The translations under genes and the position numbers were made by a program. Of a stretch of 9,406 bases of DNA, positions 1 to 7,435 are shown piece by piece. The notes below the pieces were generated by a model. That model was not told the origin of the DNA. It was given only the letters and a program-made list of their open reading frames with translations, and did not search any database. This stretch comes from Marinilabilia sp. UBA5340 (lineage in GTDB: Bacteria > Bacteroidota > Bacteroidia > Bacteroidales > Marinilabiliaceae): assembly GCA_002411085.1 (NCBI GenBank), contig DHQK01000108.1:1713-11118 (forward strand). The letters run 5' to 3'. How positions within the stretch are numbered: the stretch's first letter is position 1; the number at the start of each line of letters is the position of its first letter.

Positions 1-82
1 TTATTTCATCCGTAAAAAATTTGTTTTTCAATGTTCGGGATAACTCGTCCCGAAGGTTCGGGACTCGTTTCTTATGAAATAA
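1..82. repeat. Palindromic intergenic element with nested repeats
   Basis: A 9-base perfect inverted repeat, TTATTTCAT at 1-9 and ATGAAATAA at 74-82, bounds a segment with further symmetry. Inside it TTCGGGA occurs at 34-40 and 57-63, with its reverse complement TCCCGAA at 48-54 between them, so the central arm can pair with either neighbour (loops of 7 and 2 bases). ACTCGT follows both outer arms (43-48 and 63-68), making the two halves imperfect direct repeats. It lies beyond the pgk terminator and contains no gene. It could be a dispersed intergenic repeat or a small non-coding mobile element. Since it touches the window edge, its true end is not visible. The symmetry is seen directly; the class is inference. 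Confidence 0.45.
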
Positions 83-189
83 TGCACTCAAATATTTCTC
101 TGTATTGGAAAACTTTTTATTGTATTTTCAAACAGTCTCTAAAAAAAGTGAGAAATCGATCTGGCATAATCTAAATTTCCCTTATAGAT

Positions 190-228
190 AAAAAAACGCC
201 GGAGACGGGATTGTATCCGAATCCGGCG
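190..228 (-). terminator. Rho-independent terminator of pgk
   Basis: On the minus strand, 19 bases past the pgk stop codon, arms CGCCGGA (228-222) and TCCGGCG (203-197) form a GC-rich stem. The enclosed segment can extend it with GGAT/ATCC pairing. A run of seven T (196-190) follows immediately. The plus strand has no T run after the stem, so this acts in the pgk direction only. Confidence 0.92.
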
Positions 229-247
229 AAAATATATCAGTTATAAA

Positions 248-1507
248 TTATCCGCGAATAGCCTTGATACCGGGAAGATCCTTCCCTTCGAGGTACTCCA
301 GAAGTGCACCACCGGCAGTAGAGATATAAGAAACCTCATCTGCTTTATCGAACTTATTGATACAAGCCACTGAATCGCCACCTCCGATGAGTGAATAAGC
401 GCCTTTTTTGGTACCGGTAGCAATGGCTTCGGCCACTGCTTTTGATCCGGCCTCGAAAGTTTCCATTTCAAAAACACCAACAGGACCGTTCCATAAGATA
501 GTTTTGGAATTCTCAATCACCTCCTGCATGGATTTAATGGTCTCAGGACCCGCATCAAGTCCCATCCAACCTTCAGGGATATCATCAACTGCTACAACTT
601 TGGTTTCTGCATCGTTTTTAAATGCATCGGCAGCAACAACATCTATGGGCAAATAAAGATTGACTCCTTTTTCTTTTGCCAGTTTTTCGATTTTCAAGGC
701 AAGATCCAAATATTCATGCTCACAAATAGAGCCACCAATATTACCACCATGCGCTTTAATGAAGGTGTAAGTCATTCCTCCACCCAGAATCAGGTTATTC
801 ACTTTATCCAGCAGGTTCTCGATAATTGTAATCTTGGTAGATACTTTAGCCCCTCCCATAATGGCGGTAAAAGGTCTTTCAGGAGCTTTCAACACCTTAT
901 CCAGACTTTGAAGTTCCCGCTCAATGAGAAATCCAAACATTTTGCTGTCCGCATCAAAATCGTCGGCAATCACTGCAGTAGAAGCATGTGCACGGTGAGC
1001 GGTACCGAAAGCATCGTTCACATACACATCAGCCAGGGAAGCAAGATCCTTAGCAAATTGCTTTTGCTTCTCTTTCATTTCTGCCTTGGCCGATGCCTTT
1101 TCTTCTTCAGAAGCATCATCGGCCAACTTTGGCTTACCTTCTTCTTCCAAATGGAAACGAAGATTCTCAAGCATCAAAACCTGCCCCGGTTGCAAAGCAG
1201 CAGCTTTCTCTTTTGCATCGGGACCAACAGAGTCATTTGCAAAAACTACATCTACACCAAGCAATTCGGACAAACGTCCCTGAACATGCTTCATGGAAAA
1301 ATCAGGATTGACTTTCCCTTTGGGACGCCCCAGGTGAGACATAACGATCACAGATCCGCCGTCTTCAATGATTTTCTTTAAAGTAGGTAAAGCTGCTTTG
1401 ATACGTGTGTCATCCGTAATTTCAAATTTTTCGTTGAAAGGGACATTAAAGTCAACACGAACAATGGCTTTTTTCCCTGAGAAATTGTAAGCTTCAATTT
1501 TCGACAT
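248..1507 (-). CDS. pgk: Phosphoglycerate kinase
   Basis: A cytoplasmic glycolytic enzyme that reversibly transfers the phosphate of 1,3-bisphosphoglycerate to ADP, giving 3-phosphoglycerate and ATP. The 419 residues cover the whole family fold. N-terminal substrate-domain motifs are RVDFNVP (17-23), DDTR (32-35), SHLGRPKG (57-64), LENLRF (113-118) and VNDAFGTAHRAHAST (163-177). C-terminal nucleotide-domain motifs are MGGAKVSTK (217-225), GGGM (242-245), WNGPVGVFE (339-347), GGGDS (375-379) and STAGGA (396-401). A Lys/Glu-rich insert at about 121-155 accounts for the length over the usual 390-400 residues; I recall such an insert as common in Bacteroidota PGKs. The ATG at 1507 fits the family N-terminus and has no Shine-Dalgarno sequence. 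A separate promoter upstream and a strong terminator downstream suggest a single-gene transcript. Confidence 0.98.
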   Translation of the reverse strand: MSKIEAYNFSGKKAIVRVDFNVPFNEKFEITDDTRIKAALPTLKKIIEDGGSVIVMSHLGRPKGKVNPDFSMKHVQGRLSELLGVDVVFANDSVGPDAKEKAAALQPGQVLMLENLRFHLEEEGKPKLADDASEEEKASAKAEMKEKQKQFAKDLASLADVYVNDAFGTAHRAHASTAVIADDFDADSKMFGFLIERELQSLDKVLKAPERPFTAIMGGAKVSTKITIIENLLDKVNNLILGGGMTYTFIKAHGGNIGGSICEHEYLDLALKIEKLAKEKGVNLYLPIDVVAADAFKNDAETKVVAVDDIPEGWMGLDAGPETIKSMQEVIENSKTILWNGPVGVFEMETFEAGSKAVAEAIATGTKKGAYSLIGGGDSVACINKFDKADEVSYISTAGGALLEYLEGKDLPGIKAIRG

Positions 1508-1592
1508 AATATATACGAATTATTGGGTTTTTATCCAGCTATTTAGCACCTTTCAATCTTTCATTTAAAAGATCAAAACGGTTAACGACGAA

Positions 1593-1628
1593 CAAAGATA
1601 CAAAATTCAGAATCCATAAGGGCCAAAA
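1593..1628 (-). promoter_or_regulatory. Bacteroidota-type promoter of pgk
   Basis: Read on the minus strand, a TTTTG -33 element (1628-1624) is followed after 23 bases by TATCTTTG (1600-1593), which fits the Bacteroidota sigma-factor consensus TTTG-N17-23-TAnnTTTG. It predicts a start near 1587 and a leader of about 80 bases before the pgk ATG. It sits in the 185-base gap after the amidohydrolase-like gene, for which I see no convincing terminator, so some read-through from upstream is possible. Confidence 0.7.
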
Positions 1629-1692
1629 TCAAATCAGAATTTTTTATCCCCCAGGGCTTACGGCATTCACCCCTCTTCAGCTCACCAACGGT

Positions 1693-2301
1693 TCAACTGA
1701 TTCCAGGAGTATTCAGCCATTTCACTCGCGTTTCGGGGATTAATTGCATATTCACCATATCCACATTCTGAAGCAATAATAACCCCGGAGAAAACCCCTG
1801 CTCTATACGACCAACTCCGGCCAGTTCTGCGATCTCGGCTGCCTGAACGGTAACGAGACTAAGCATTTCCGAAAGAGACATAGTGGAAGATTGATTTTTC
1901 ATCCTCTCGAGTAAAGTACCTTTTCCTGAAAACATCTTGCCTGACTGATCAATCTCTCCTATTGTCGGTTTGGATATAAGCCATGGTAATCGTTGCTGCT
2001 CACTAAGAGGGGGTATTCCATCTCCACTAACGCCAATTATTAATGAACCATCCCTGAAATGGCGATTCAACAATCCGGGATCATCCTCTATGTCAAGGCT
2101 CAAACCATCTGCAAAAATATCCAGAAAAGCCGGAATAAGAATCCCTGCAAAAAACCTGGTTAAAGGCTGCTCCACAAAACCGTTCTCAAAACAATGCACT
2201 TTCTCGATAAAGCCACTATCGCTGATGGTTACCACAGGCCAGCGAACAAGTTTTCCACCGGGTGACAACATATAATGGGAAGCAAAACGATTAACGGACA
2301 T
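1693..2301 (-). CDS. Core-less amidohydrolase-like protein
   Basis: A 202-residue protein of unknown function. Its N-terminal part (about 1-66) looks like the small beta domain plus first barrel strand of the amidohydrolase superfamily, ending in ILIPAFLDIFADG (54-66). In active members this stretch reads roughly PGFxDxHxH; here the two zinc-binding histidine positions are Phe63 and Asp65. Its C-terminal part (about 142-196) resembles the usual superfamily ending: SLSEMLSLVTVQAAEIAELAG, then GRIEQGFSPGLLLLQNVD. Only about 75 residues lie between, where a complete enzyme of 380-430 residues has most of its metal-binding barrel, so hydrolase activity is unlikely. The frame is intact, and the start overlaps the end of the upstream lipoprotein gene by 11 bases, arguing for a maintained, co-translated gene and not a fresh pseudogene. 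The ends recall Bacteroidota chlorohydrolase or aminofutalosine-deaminase-like proteins. The homology is by eye; a structural or partner role is inference. Confidence 0.7.
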   Translation of the reverse strand: MSVNRFASHYMLSPGGKLVRWPVVTISDSGFIEKVHCFENGFVEQPLTRFFAGILIPAFLDIFADGLSLDIEDDPGLLNRHFRDGSLIIGVSGDGIPPLSEQQRLPWLISKPTIGEIDQSGKMFSGKGTLLERMKNQSSTMSLSEMLSLVTVQAAEIAELAGVGRIEQGFSPGLLLLQNVDMVNMQLIPETRVKWLNTPGIS

Positions 2302-3109
2302 TCAATTCTTTTTTAAGCAAAAAATTGTCTTCTCTGGGTTCTTCCGATTCCAGATGCTCCAGACGGATTTCTGAAAACTCAACAGCACTGGTTACAGCAG
2401 TATCGTGATCAAATAAAAATCCGGACACTTCAATAACAGGTGGTGCAGTATCAATATCTGCAATCAAACTCACCGGTTTCTTTTCAAATGTTTTGATCAA
2501 TGGCACAGAAATGGTATCGGAAGTACTGTCAGCGTAAAGCGTAATCATGGTAGTCTTTGCATCCTTACTCATATCCGGTCGCAAATACCTGTAAAAGGCG
2601 GATAAACGAATCTGTCCTTGCTGAATAGAATCGGCCATAAAGGAAAAAGGAAGACAGCGGTCACTCGTATCATTGACATTTACCTGTAATTTCCGGTCAA
2701 GCTCCCATAAGTCAAGAAGTTCCGGCACACTATCGGCAGCCTCTTCCTCGGCTTTTATTTGTTTATTCAATTCTGCTTCACGCTGACTGAGCAACACGAC
2801 AACCTTATCGTAAACATCCTGGTAATGATGCGGATGCGCCACATACCACTTGCGAATGGTATCAAATTCAATGGTTGTCAGATTGTAGCTCTTAAGTACA
2901 CTCTTATAATAACCGGGAGCCACATCCTCCACTTTCTCACTGCCAATTTTATACCGTCGGTTGTCCAACACACTTTCCGAAAAATAAAGATCAGCCAGAA
3001 TTTCTGCCATTTCATCTTCATCAGGAAACTCGCGAGGTACAGGCTCACGCGGACTACATCCTGCAGCAATCAGGATCATCATCAAAAAAAAGAAAATGGA
3101 TCGTATCAT
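2291..3109 (-). CDS. DUF4296 domain lipoprotein
   Basis: A 272-residue predicted lipoprotein. The signal peptide is a hydrophobic stretch (4-16) ending in IAAGC, so Cys18 would be lipidated; Ser19 at +2 gives no obvious inner-membrane retention signal. Residues about 27-115 fit DUF4296, a domain largely confined to Bacteroidota: a helical stretch beginning EDEMAEILADLYFSESVL, then YKSVLKSYNLTTIEFDTIRKWYVAHP and YDKVVVLLSQREAEL. An acidic linker (119-130) leads to a predicted beta-rich tail (about 150-265). The function of DUF4296 is unknown. The gene lies 75 bases after the UDP-GlcNAc 2-epimerase gene, with a candidate promoter in that gap, and its last 11 bases overlap the amidohydrolase-like gene. 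Lipoprotein and domain assignment are fairly secure; any partnership with the next gene rests on the overlap. Confidence 0.85.
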   Translation of the reverse strand: MIRSIFFFLMMILIAAGCSPREPVPREFPDEDEMAEILADLYFSESVLDNRRYKIGSEKVEDVAPGYYKSVLKSYNLTTIEFDTIRKWYVAHPHHYQDVYDKVVVLLSQREAELNKQIKAEEEAADSVPELLDLWELDRKLQVNVNDTSDRCLPFSFMADSIQQGQIRLSAFYRYLRPDMSKDAKTTMITLYADSTSDTISVPLIKTFEKKPVSLIADIDTAPPVIEVSGFLFDHDTAVTSAVEFSEIRLEHLESEEPREDNFLLKKELNVR

Positions 3110-3165
3110 GAGTAATTAATGATTTGTATCTAACTTTTTCATGCTTGTTTGGTCATGAAATGTTT

Positions 3166-3198
3166 CAAAAATAAAAAACATTTTTCAGCCTCCATCAA
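3166..3198 (-). promoter_or_regulatory. Candidate promoter of the DUF4296 lipoprotein gene
   Basis: On the minus strand TATTTTTG (3173-3166) matches TAnnTTTG, with TTG (3198-3196) 22 bases upstream inside the last codons of the epimerase gene. It predicts a leader of about 50 bases. The region is very AT-rich, so a chance match is possible. The -7 element sits in the loop of an AT-rich inverted repeat (3158-3165 with 3176-3183). Confidence 0.35.
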
Positions 3199-4315
3199 CT
3201 ATTATTTTAGCAATCCGCTCGGCAGCCCGTCCATCCCATAAATCAGGCTTATCATTGATTGTCATCCCACCGTTCAGGAAACGATCAACCATTCCGGATG
3301 CTTCTTTGAGACTGGATCCGGCCAGGAAATTTGTTCCCTGATCGATAGTTACCGGACGCTCAGTATTTTCACGAAGCGTAACACAGGGAATACCCAACCA
3401 GGTCGTTTCTTCCTGCAACCCGCCACTGTCTGTCACCACCATACGGGCTCCTTTTAGCAATCGCTGAAAATCAATATATCCCCGCGGAGCCGTTATTTTG
3501 AGATTGGGGTATTCCGATCGCATTTTTACCAGATCAGATCCGGATTTTTCAAGATTACTCAATGTCCGGGGATGCAAAGGCAAAACAACAGGGATTCTCA
3601 AGGATAAACCCATGATCCAATCCATTACTTGTTGCAACCTTACACTATCATCCACATTGGATGGACGGTGCAATGTCATTAAGACATATTCACGTTCTTT
3701 CAGACGTAAAGACTCCAATGCCCGACTCGTACGAATAGACTCCTGCGCATACACAAGACTGTCAATCATTACATTCCCCACAAAATGAATTTTATCTTCT
3801 GCAACTCCTTCGCGTTGTAAATTTTTCAATCCTGAAGGCTCGGAAACAAAAAGAAGATCAGCAATGGCATCAGTGGCAAGTCGGTTAATTTCCTCCGGCA
3901 TGGCACGATCAAAACTCCGCAGACCAGCCTCCACATGTGAAGTACGTATACCGCGTTTGACGGCTACCAGCGAACATGCCAGCGTAGAATTGACATCTCC
4001 AACCACGACCACATCATCGGGACGGATCTGATCCATCACCTCATCGAAGCGCTCCATAATCGCAGCAGTCTGCCGTGCATGACTTTTTCCTCCTGCATTA
4101 AGGTTAAATGCAGGCTCAGGCAGTCCCAAATCATCAAAGAAAACCCGACTCATGGCCTCATCATAGTGCTGTCCGGTGTGAATCAACACCACTTCTACAT
4201 TTTCCCTCTGAGAAAATGCACGCCACAAAGGGGCAACTTTCACAAAGTTGGGCCGTGTTCCGGCCACAAGCACGATTTTCTGCATCGGATCAGGTTTCAT
4301 GGTATTATTTTCCAT
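3185..4315 (-). CDS. wecB: UDP-N-acetylglucosamine 2-epimerase (non-hydrolysing)
   Basis: A cytoplasmic enzyme interconverting UDP-GlcNAc and UDP-ManNAc to supply ManNAc-type sugars for surface polysaccharide. Its 376 residues match the family length and two-lobed GT-B fold. Motifs in order are GTRPNFVKVAPL (19-30), TGQHYD (47-52), GDVNSTLA (106-113), HVEAGLR (127-133), PEEINR (140-145), TLHRPSN (214-220), PLHPRT (246-251), DSGGLQEE (296-303) and RENTERP (315-321). Residues matching the E. coli WecB catalytic set (Asp95, Glu117, Glu131, His213) appear as Asp107, Glu129, Glu141 and His216. The chosen ATG overlaps the end of the sugar transferase gene by 11 bases; ATG codons 6 and 11 are alternatives, since conserved sequence begins near residue 13. 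The overlap indicates one transcript with the transferase. No UDP-ManNAc dehydrogenase is present here, so the final sugar could be ManNAc or a derivative. Confidence 0.95.
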   Translation of the reverse strand: MENNTMKPDPMQKIVLVAGTRPNFVKVAPLWRAFSQRENVEVVLIHTGQHYDEAMSRVFFDDLGLPEPAFNLNAGGKSHARQTAAIMERFDEVMDQIRPDDVVVVGDVNSTLACSLVAVKRGIRTSHVEAGLRSFDRAMPEEINRLATDAIADLLFVSEPSGLKNLQREGVAEDKIHFVGNVMIDSLVYAQESIRTSRALESLRLKEREYVLMTLHRPSNVDDSVRLQQVMDWIMGLSLRIPVVLPLHPRTLSNLEKSGSDLVKMRSEYPNLKITAPRGYIDFQRLLKGARMVVTDSGGLQEETTWLGIPCVTLRENTERPVTIDQGTNFLAGSSLKEASGMVDRFLNGGMTINDKPDLWDGRAAERIAKIIVDGG

Positions 4316-5699
4316 CTCCCCTGACCATGGTTCGGATAGTTTTCAGAAATATTACGAAATCCAGTTTCAAAGACCAGTTATCGATATACTGAAGATCCAT
4401 CTTCATCCATTCATCAAAAGGGATATTGTTGCGGCCGGACACCTGCCAGATACACGTAATTCCAGGCTTCATGGACAAACGTCTAAGTTGCCAGCTCTCA
4501 TATTGCTTAACCTCATCGGGTAACGGTGGACGAGGGCCTACCACGGACATATCCCCGGTAAGGACATTGAAAAACTGTGGCAGTTCATCCAGGCTGGTTT
4601 TACGTAAAAATCTTCCAACTTTGGTAATCCGGGGATCATTGGTCATTTTAAACACCGGCCCGTCCATTTCGTTCTGCTCCATCAGCTTCTTTTTCAGTTC
4701 TTCGGCATTGGTGACCATCGTACGAAACTTGTAAACATAAAACCGACGTCCCCTCAGCCCCACTCGTTTCTGGGAAAAGAACACCGGCCCCCTGGAGTCT
4801 ATTTTAATGGCAAGTGCCAACAAAATAAATACAGGTGAAAGCAATATTACCACAAATGTAGAAAACAGAAAGTCAAACACATCCTTAATCCTCAACTCAA
4901 GATAATTAAGCGGTGTATTGGAAATGGTCAGCATGGGAGTTGTTCCGAAGTAATGCAAATGCGTTTTATTGGTCAGCATATTGAAAAAGGATGAATACAT
5001 ACGGAAAACCACCCCTACTTCGGAAGTTATTGACAATAAAAACTCTATCTCCGTCTGATCTGCACCTTCTTTGCAGTAAATCAATTCATCAATCGTTTTA
5101 TTCCTGAGCAATGCTTCCACATCCGTATTGGCAGGCAAGAAAGGTGCAATAGACCCAAACTCCTGTTCCAGGTCTTCCGTCCCGATAATGGCAGAAACCC
5201 GGTAACCCCATTCCTTCATCTTCACCATCTGGCGGAGGAAACTACGGGCACTGCTATCACCAATCACTACCACATTAGAGGTGTTGAACCCTTTGGCCCG
5301 GGCACGTTTCAGAAAAGAGTAATTAAGCAGTTTAAATGCCGAGGTAAGCACCAGGTCTATAGCTCCAAAGTAGAGCAATATACGTAACCCCATAGTATGC
5401 AAATTAAAAGCCCATACAGAAACTCCCAGAAACGCCGTCCCTGCTACAGCCAGACTCAGACAGCCAAACAACACTGCTGAATAGGGTCTGGATCGATACA
5501 ACTGGTTCAACCGGAATGTACGTGCCAGAATATACCACAATGCCACAATTACAAAATGCAGGATAATAGAATCCTTATTTTGCAAGGGCATCAGTTGACC
5601 GCGATCGATAAGAACTGCGAGATTGAAACTCGCCAACGCAATCACAACATCTACGATAGCAAGCAATCTGTTTACTACTTTTGCCTTTTCTCTTAGCAT
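4305..5699 (-). CDS. Polyprenyl-phosphate sugar-1-phosphate transferase (WbaP/WcaJ type)
   Basis: An inner-membrane enzyme that starts surface-polysaccharide repeat units by moving a sugar-1-phosphate from a UDP-sugar to undecaprenyl phosphate. The 464 residues show the long polyisoprenyl-phosphate hexose-1-phosphate transferase layout: four membrane segments (about 10-30, 45-61, 78-98, 105-125), a Rossmann-like domain starting VVVIGDSSAR (143-152), then the catalytic sugar-transferase domain (about 270-460). The latter begins with a hydrophobic helix carrying SP at 288-289, fitting the membrane re-entrant helix of the family. It continues with QKRVGLRGRRF (310-320), YKFRTM (323-328), the Asp371-Glu372 pair in SLDELPQ, VVGPRPPLP (386-394) and KPGITCIWQVSGR (411-423). 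The sugar (glucose, galactose or other) cannot be read from sequence. The ATG at 5699 has an AGGGG stretch 4 bases upstream and its own promoter. It overlaps wecB by 11 bases. Confidence 0.93.
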   Translation of the reverse strand: MLREKAKVVNRLLAIVDVVIALASFNLAVLIDRGQLMPLQNKDSIILHFVIVALWYILARTFRLNQLYRSRPYSAVLFGCLSLAVAGTAFLGVSVWAFNLHTMGLRILLYFGAIDLVLTSAFKLLNYSFLKRARAKGFNTSNVVVIGDSSARSFLRQMVKMKEWGYRVSAIIGTEDLEQEFGSIAPFLPANTDVEALLRNKTIDELIYCKEGADQTEIEFLLSITSEVGVVFRMYSSFFNMLTNKTHLHYFGTTPMLTISNTPLNYLELRIKDVFDFLFSTFVVILLSPVFILLALAIKIDSRGPVFFSQKRVGLRGRRFYVYKFRTMVTNAEELKKKLMEQNEMDGPVFKMTNDPRITKVGRFLRKTSLDELPQFFNVLTGDMSVVGPRPPLPDEVKQYESWQLRRLSMKPGITCIWQVSGRNNIPFDEWMKMDLQYIDNWSLKLDFVIFLKTIRTMVRGDGK

Positions 5700-5773
5700 A
5701 TTTCCCCTTTGATCAGAATATCCAAAACCGTTTAAGCTTCAACCAGAAAACCGTCAAAATTCAAACAATTTCT

Positions 5774-5803
5774 CAAATTTATATCTTTTTTACCTTAAAA
5801 CAA
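5774..5803 (-). promoter_or_regulatory. Bacteroidota-type promoter of the sugar transferase-wecB unit
   Basis: On the minus strand TTG (5803-5801) and TAAATTTG (5781-5774) are separated by 19 bases, within the 17-23 range of the phylum's consensus. The -33 part overlaps the last codons of the Wzi-like gene. It predicts a start near 5767 and a leader of about 65-70 bases. This would let the transferase and epimerase be expressed apart from the Wzi-like gene. Confidence 0.6.
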
Positions 5804-7375
5804 CCTGAAAGTAACAGCAGTTTTCGCACCAAAAGAATGATAAAAATCTCCTGCGTCATAATATAGATCTATTCCAGCTGACAGTCCCGTGATCCATTCA
5901 GGCTTCCATTCTACTCCGGTCATGGTGTACCATTGATCCCGACCACCTTTGAACCAGTAATCCTCATCCTCATTCCAGGTATAGCGTCCAGGGTACTGTT
6001 CAAAATATGTTCCGAAATTGCGCGACCAGGTAACCTTCATTTTCCAGGAGATAACTTCTGAAATGTTGCCTGTTGCACCCAGATGCAATGCTTTGAACCG
6101 GTCATTTTTGATCCAGACCCCATGATTAAAGTTCATATCGGGGCGTATTGCAAGAAGTTGCGACCCGGTGAGGTTTAGGGGGCTTCCCATTATGTGTCCT
6201 TCGCGACTCCACCCTGCCGGATACATACCGTTGTTCATATAACCGTCGCGTCCCCCAAAATCATTGCCGTGATTGATTTCCTCTTCCAGAATATCCTTGA
6301 ATTCCTCCAGTGATAAGGGATGATCGGGTACGATTCCAAAGTTCTCTTCCACAAAGGCATTCTTATCCTCCACCTCTTTGGGGAAGATGATTCCATTGAT
6401 GTATGGGTCTGGCATTCCATTGCCACTCTGATGGGTCGTTTGAATCCACTCAAAAGTAAGATTGCTGAGCCAGGTGGATTTATCCCGGTGCCAGTCAACC
6501 CCCAGAATATGATCGGTATTTCCCTGCCAGAAAAGCATTCCTGAGCCATCAGAGAAAGGAATCTGGTAATAGATATTGAGGTGTCCGGAACCCGTTTCCA
6601 GTTGCGTTCCGAAATCATACATCCCCATGTGGGCTCCGGCGGCATTGGTTGCTTCGCCTCCGCCAATTTTGGAGCTGCCTTTGCCGAAAAAAGTAGGCCA
6701 GAAATCAATTGGAATATCTTTCCCGTTTCTTTGTCCACCAAAAAGCGTACTGTGATTCAAGCCCCCATAAAGATTCCATTTTCCGGGCCGTATACGCAGG
6801 TAAGCATACTTCTCATGCAGCAAAACATCGCCACTGGATGGTTGATCATTCAACCATGCCTGAGAGACACCTCCGCGTACTTCTGCAAAACCATTTGTAA
6901 AAGGAATAGATGTGTAATCTGAGAGTTCAAAAGTAACACGTGGAACCGGACGAAAATTAGTTCCGAAAAGATAGCTGCCTGTCCCCATATTCGATTCAAC
7001 AAAAACAGGATCGAAAAGATGCTTTCCTGCTTTCAGTGACCAGCCTTTCCACTGAATTTCACCCCACCCGCGATGCAGACGGGCTTCTTCATATCCTGAG
7101 CTGTAATCTATATCCACCGCAGCGGAAAGTCTCAGACCGGGAGAGGCATTCCACAACACCACGGCACCAGCAGTAACCAACGACTGACTCCCGGACAAGT
7201 TGTTCCAACGGCCCTCCTGAAGTGCCACCGACCAGAGTGGTGGCAGGTCACCGTTATGCACAATGGCACTTGCAGAAGTCTGCCCACTCACCTCCACCCC
7301 GTTTTGTCCCTTTGCAGCAGGTATCAGGGTTAGGTTGAGAAGTAATATAAATGCTATCCGTTGTGAAGTAGTCAT
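5795..7375 (-). CDS. Capsule assembly Wzi family outer-membrane protein
   Basis: A predicted outer-membrane beta-barrel of 526 residues. Residues 1-23 form a signal peptide (hydrophobic 8-18, probable cleavage after AKG). The mature part has many alternating amphipathic stretches and ends in RLF, the terminal aromatic typical of barrel proteins. The body resembles the Bacteroidota branch of the Wzi family: RGWGEIQWKGWSLKAGKH (102-119), GTNFRPVPRV (138-147), LRIRPGKWNLYGGLNHST (193-210), and a late GRDGYMNNGMYPAGWS segment followed by GSPL (375-400). A charged, probably helical loop (about 331-372) lies between strands. E. coli Wzi binds group 1 capsule at the cell surface; the family in Bacteroidota is larger and less studied, so attachment or assembly of polysaccharide is inference, supported by the transferase and epimerase downstream. 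The start is 29 bases after a strong -7 element, with no Shine-Dalgarno sequence. Confidence 0.85.
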   Translation of the reverse strand: MTTSQRIAFILLLNLTLIPAAKGQNGVEVSGQTSASAIVHNGDLPPLWSVALQEGRWNNLSGSQSLVTAGAVVLWNASPGLRLSAAVDIDYSSGYEEARLHRGWGEIQWKGWSLKAGKHLFDPVFVESNMGTGSYLFGTNFRPVPRVTFELSDYTSIPFTNGFAEVRGGVSQAWLNDQPSSGDVLLHEKYAYLRIRPGKWNLYGGLNHSTLFGGQRNGKDIPIDFWPTFFGKGSSKIGGGEATNAAGAHMGMYDFGTQLETGSGHLNIYYQIPFSDGSGMLFWQGNTDHILGVDWHRDKSTWLSNLTFEWIQTTHQSGNGMPDPYINGIIFPKEVEDKNAFVEENFGIVPDHPLSLEEFKDILEEEINHGNDFGGRDGYMNNGMYPAGWSREGHIMGSPLNLTGSQLLAIRPDMNFNHGVWIKNDRFKALHLGATGNISEVISWKMKVTWSRNFGTYFEQYPGRYTWNEDEDYWFKGGRDQWYTMTGVEWKPEWITGLSAGIDLYYDAGDFYHSFGAKTAVTFRLF

Positions 7376-7403
7376 TTGTATCAGGGGAATTGGTGCACGG
7401 GTG

Positions 7404-7411
7404 CAAAGATA
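7404..7411 (-). promoter_or_regulatory. Bacteroidota -7 promoter element of the Wzi-like gene
   Basis: TATCTTTG on the minus strand is an exact match to TAnnTTTG, here followed by CACCC. No clean TTG lies 17-23 bases upstream; the nearest candidate is TTTTCC at about 7434-7429. A start near 7398 would give a leader of only about 20-25 bases. Confidence 0.65.
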
Positions 7412-7435
7412 GTTTTTTTATTCCCACTGGAAAAG

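Noticed and set aside
34..68. CRISPR-like short repeats
   Set aside because: Only two imperfect direct copies with no regular spacers; the arrangement is palindromic, unlike an array.
716..1381. Plus-strand open frame of 221 codons
   Set aside because: It lies wholly opposite pgk, its product resembles no family, and the minus-strand frame has complete PGK motifs.
1640..1692. Terminator for the amidohydrolase-like gene
   Set aside because: The GCCCTGGGGG segment before a T-poor tail gives no stable stem with a proper T run in the minus direction.
6235..6741. Minus-strand open frame of 168 codons inside the Wzi-like gene
   Set aside because: It is an out-of-frame reading of a gene whose own frame is uninterrupted with a signal peptide and family motifs.
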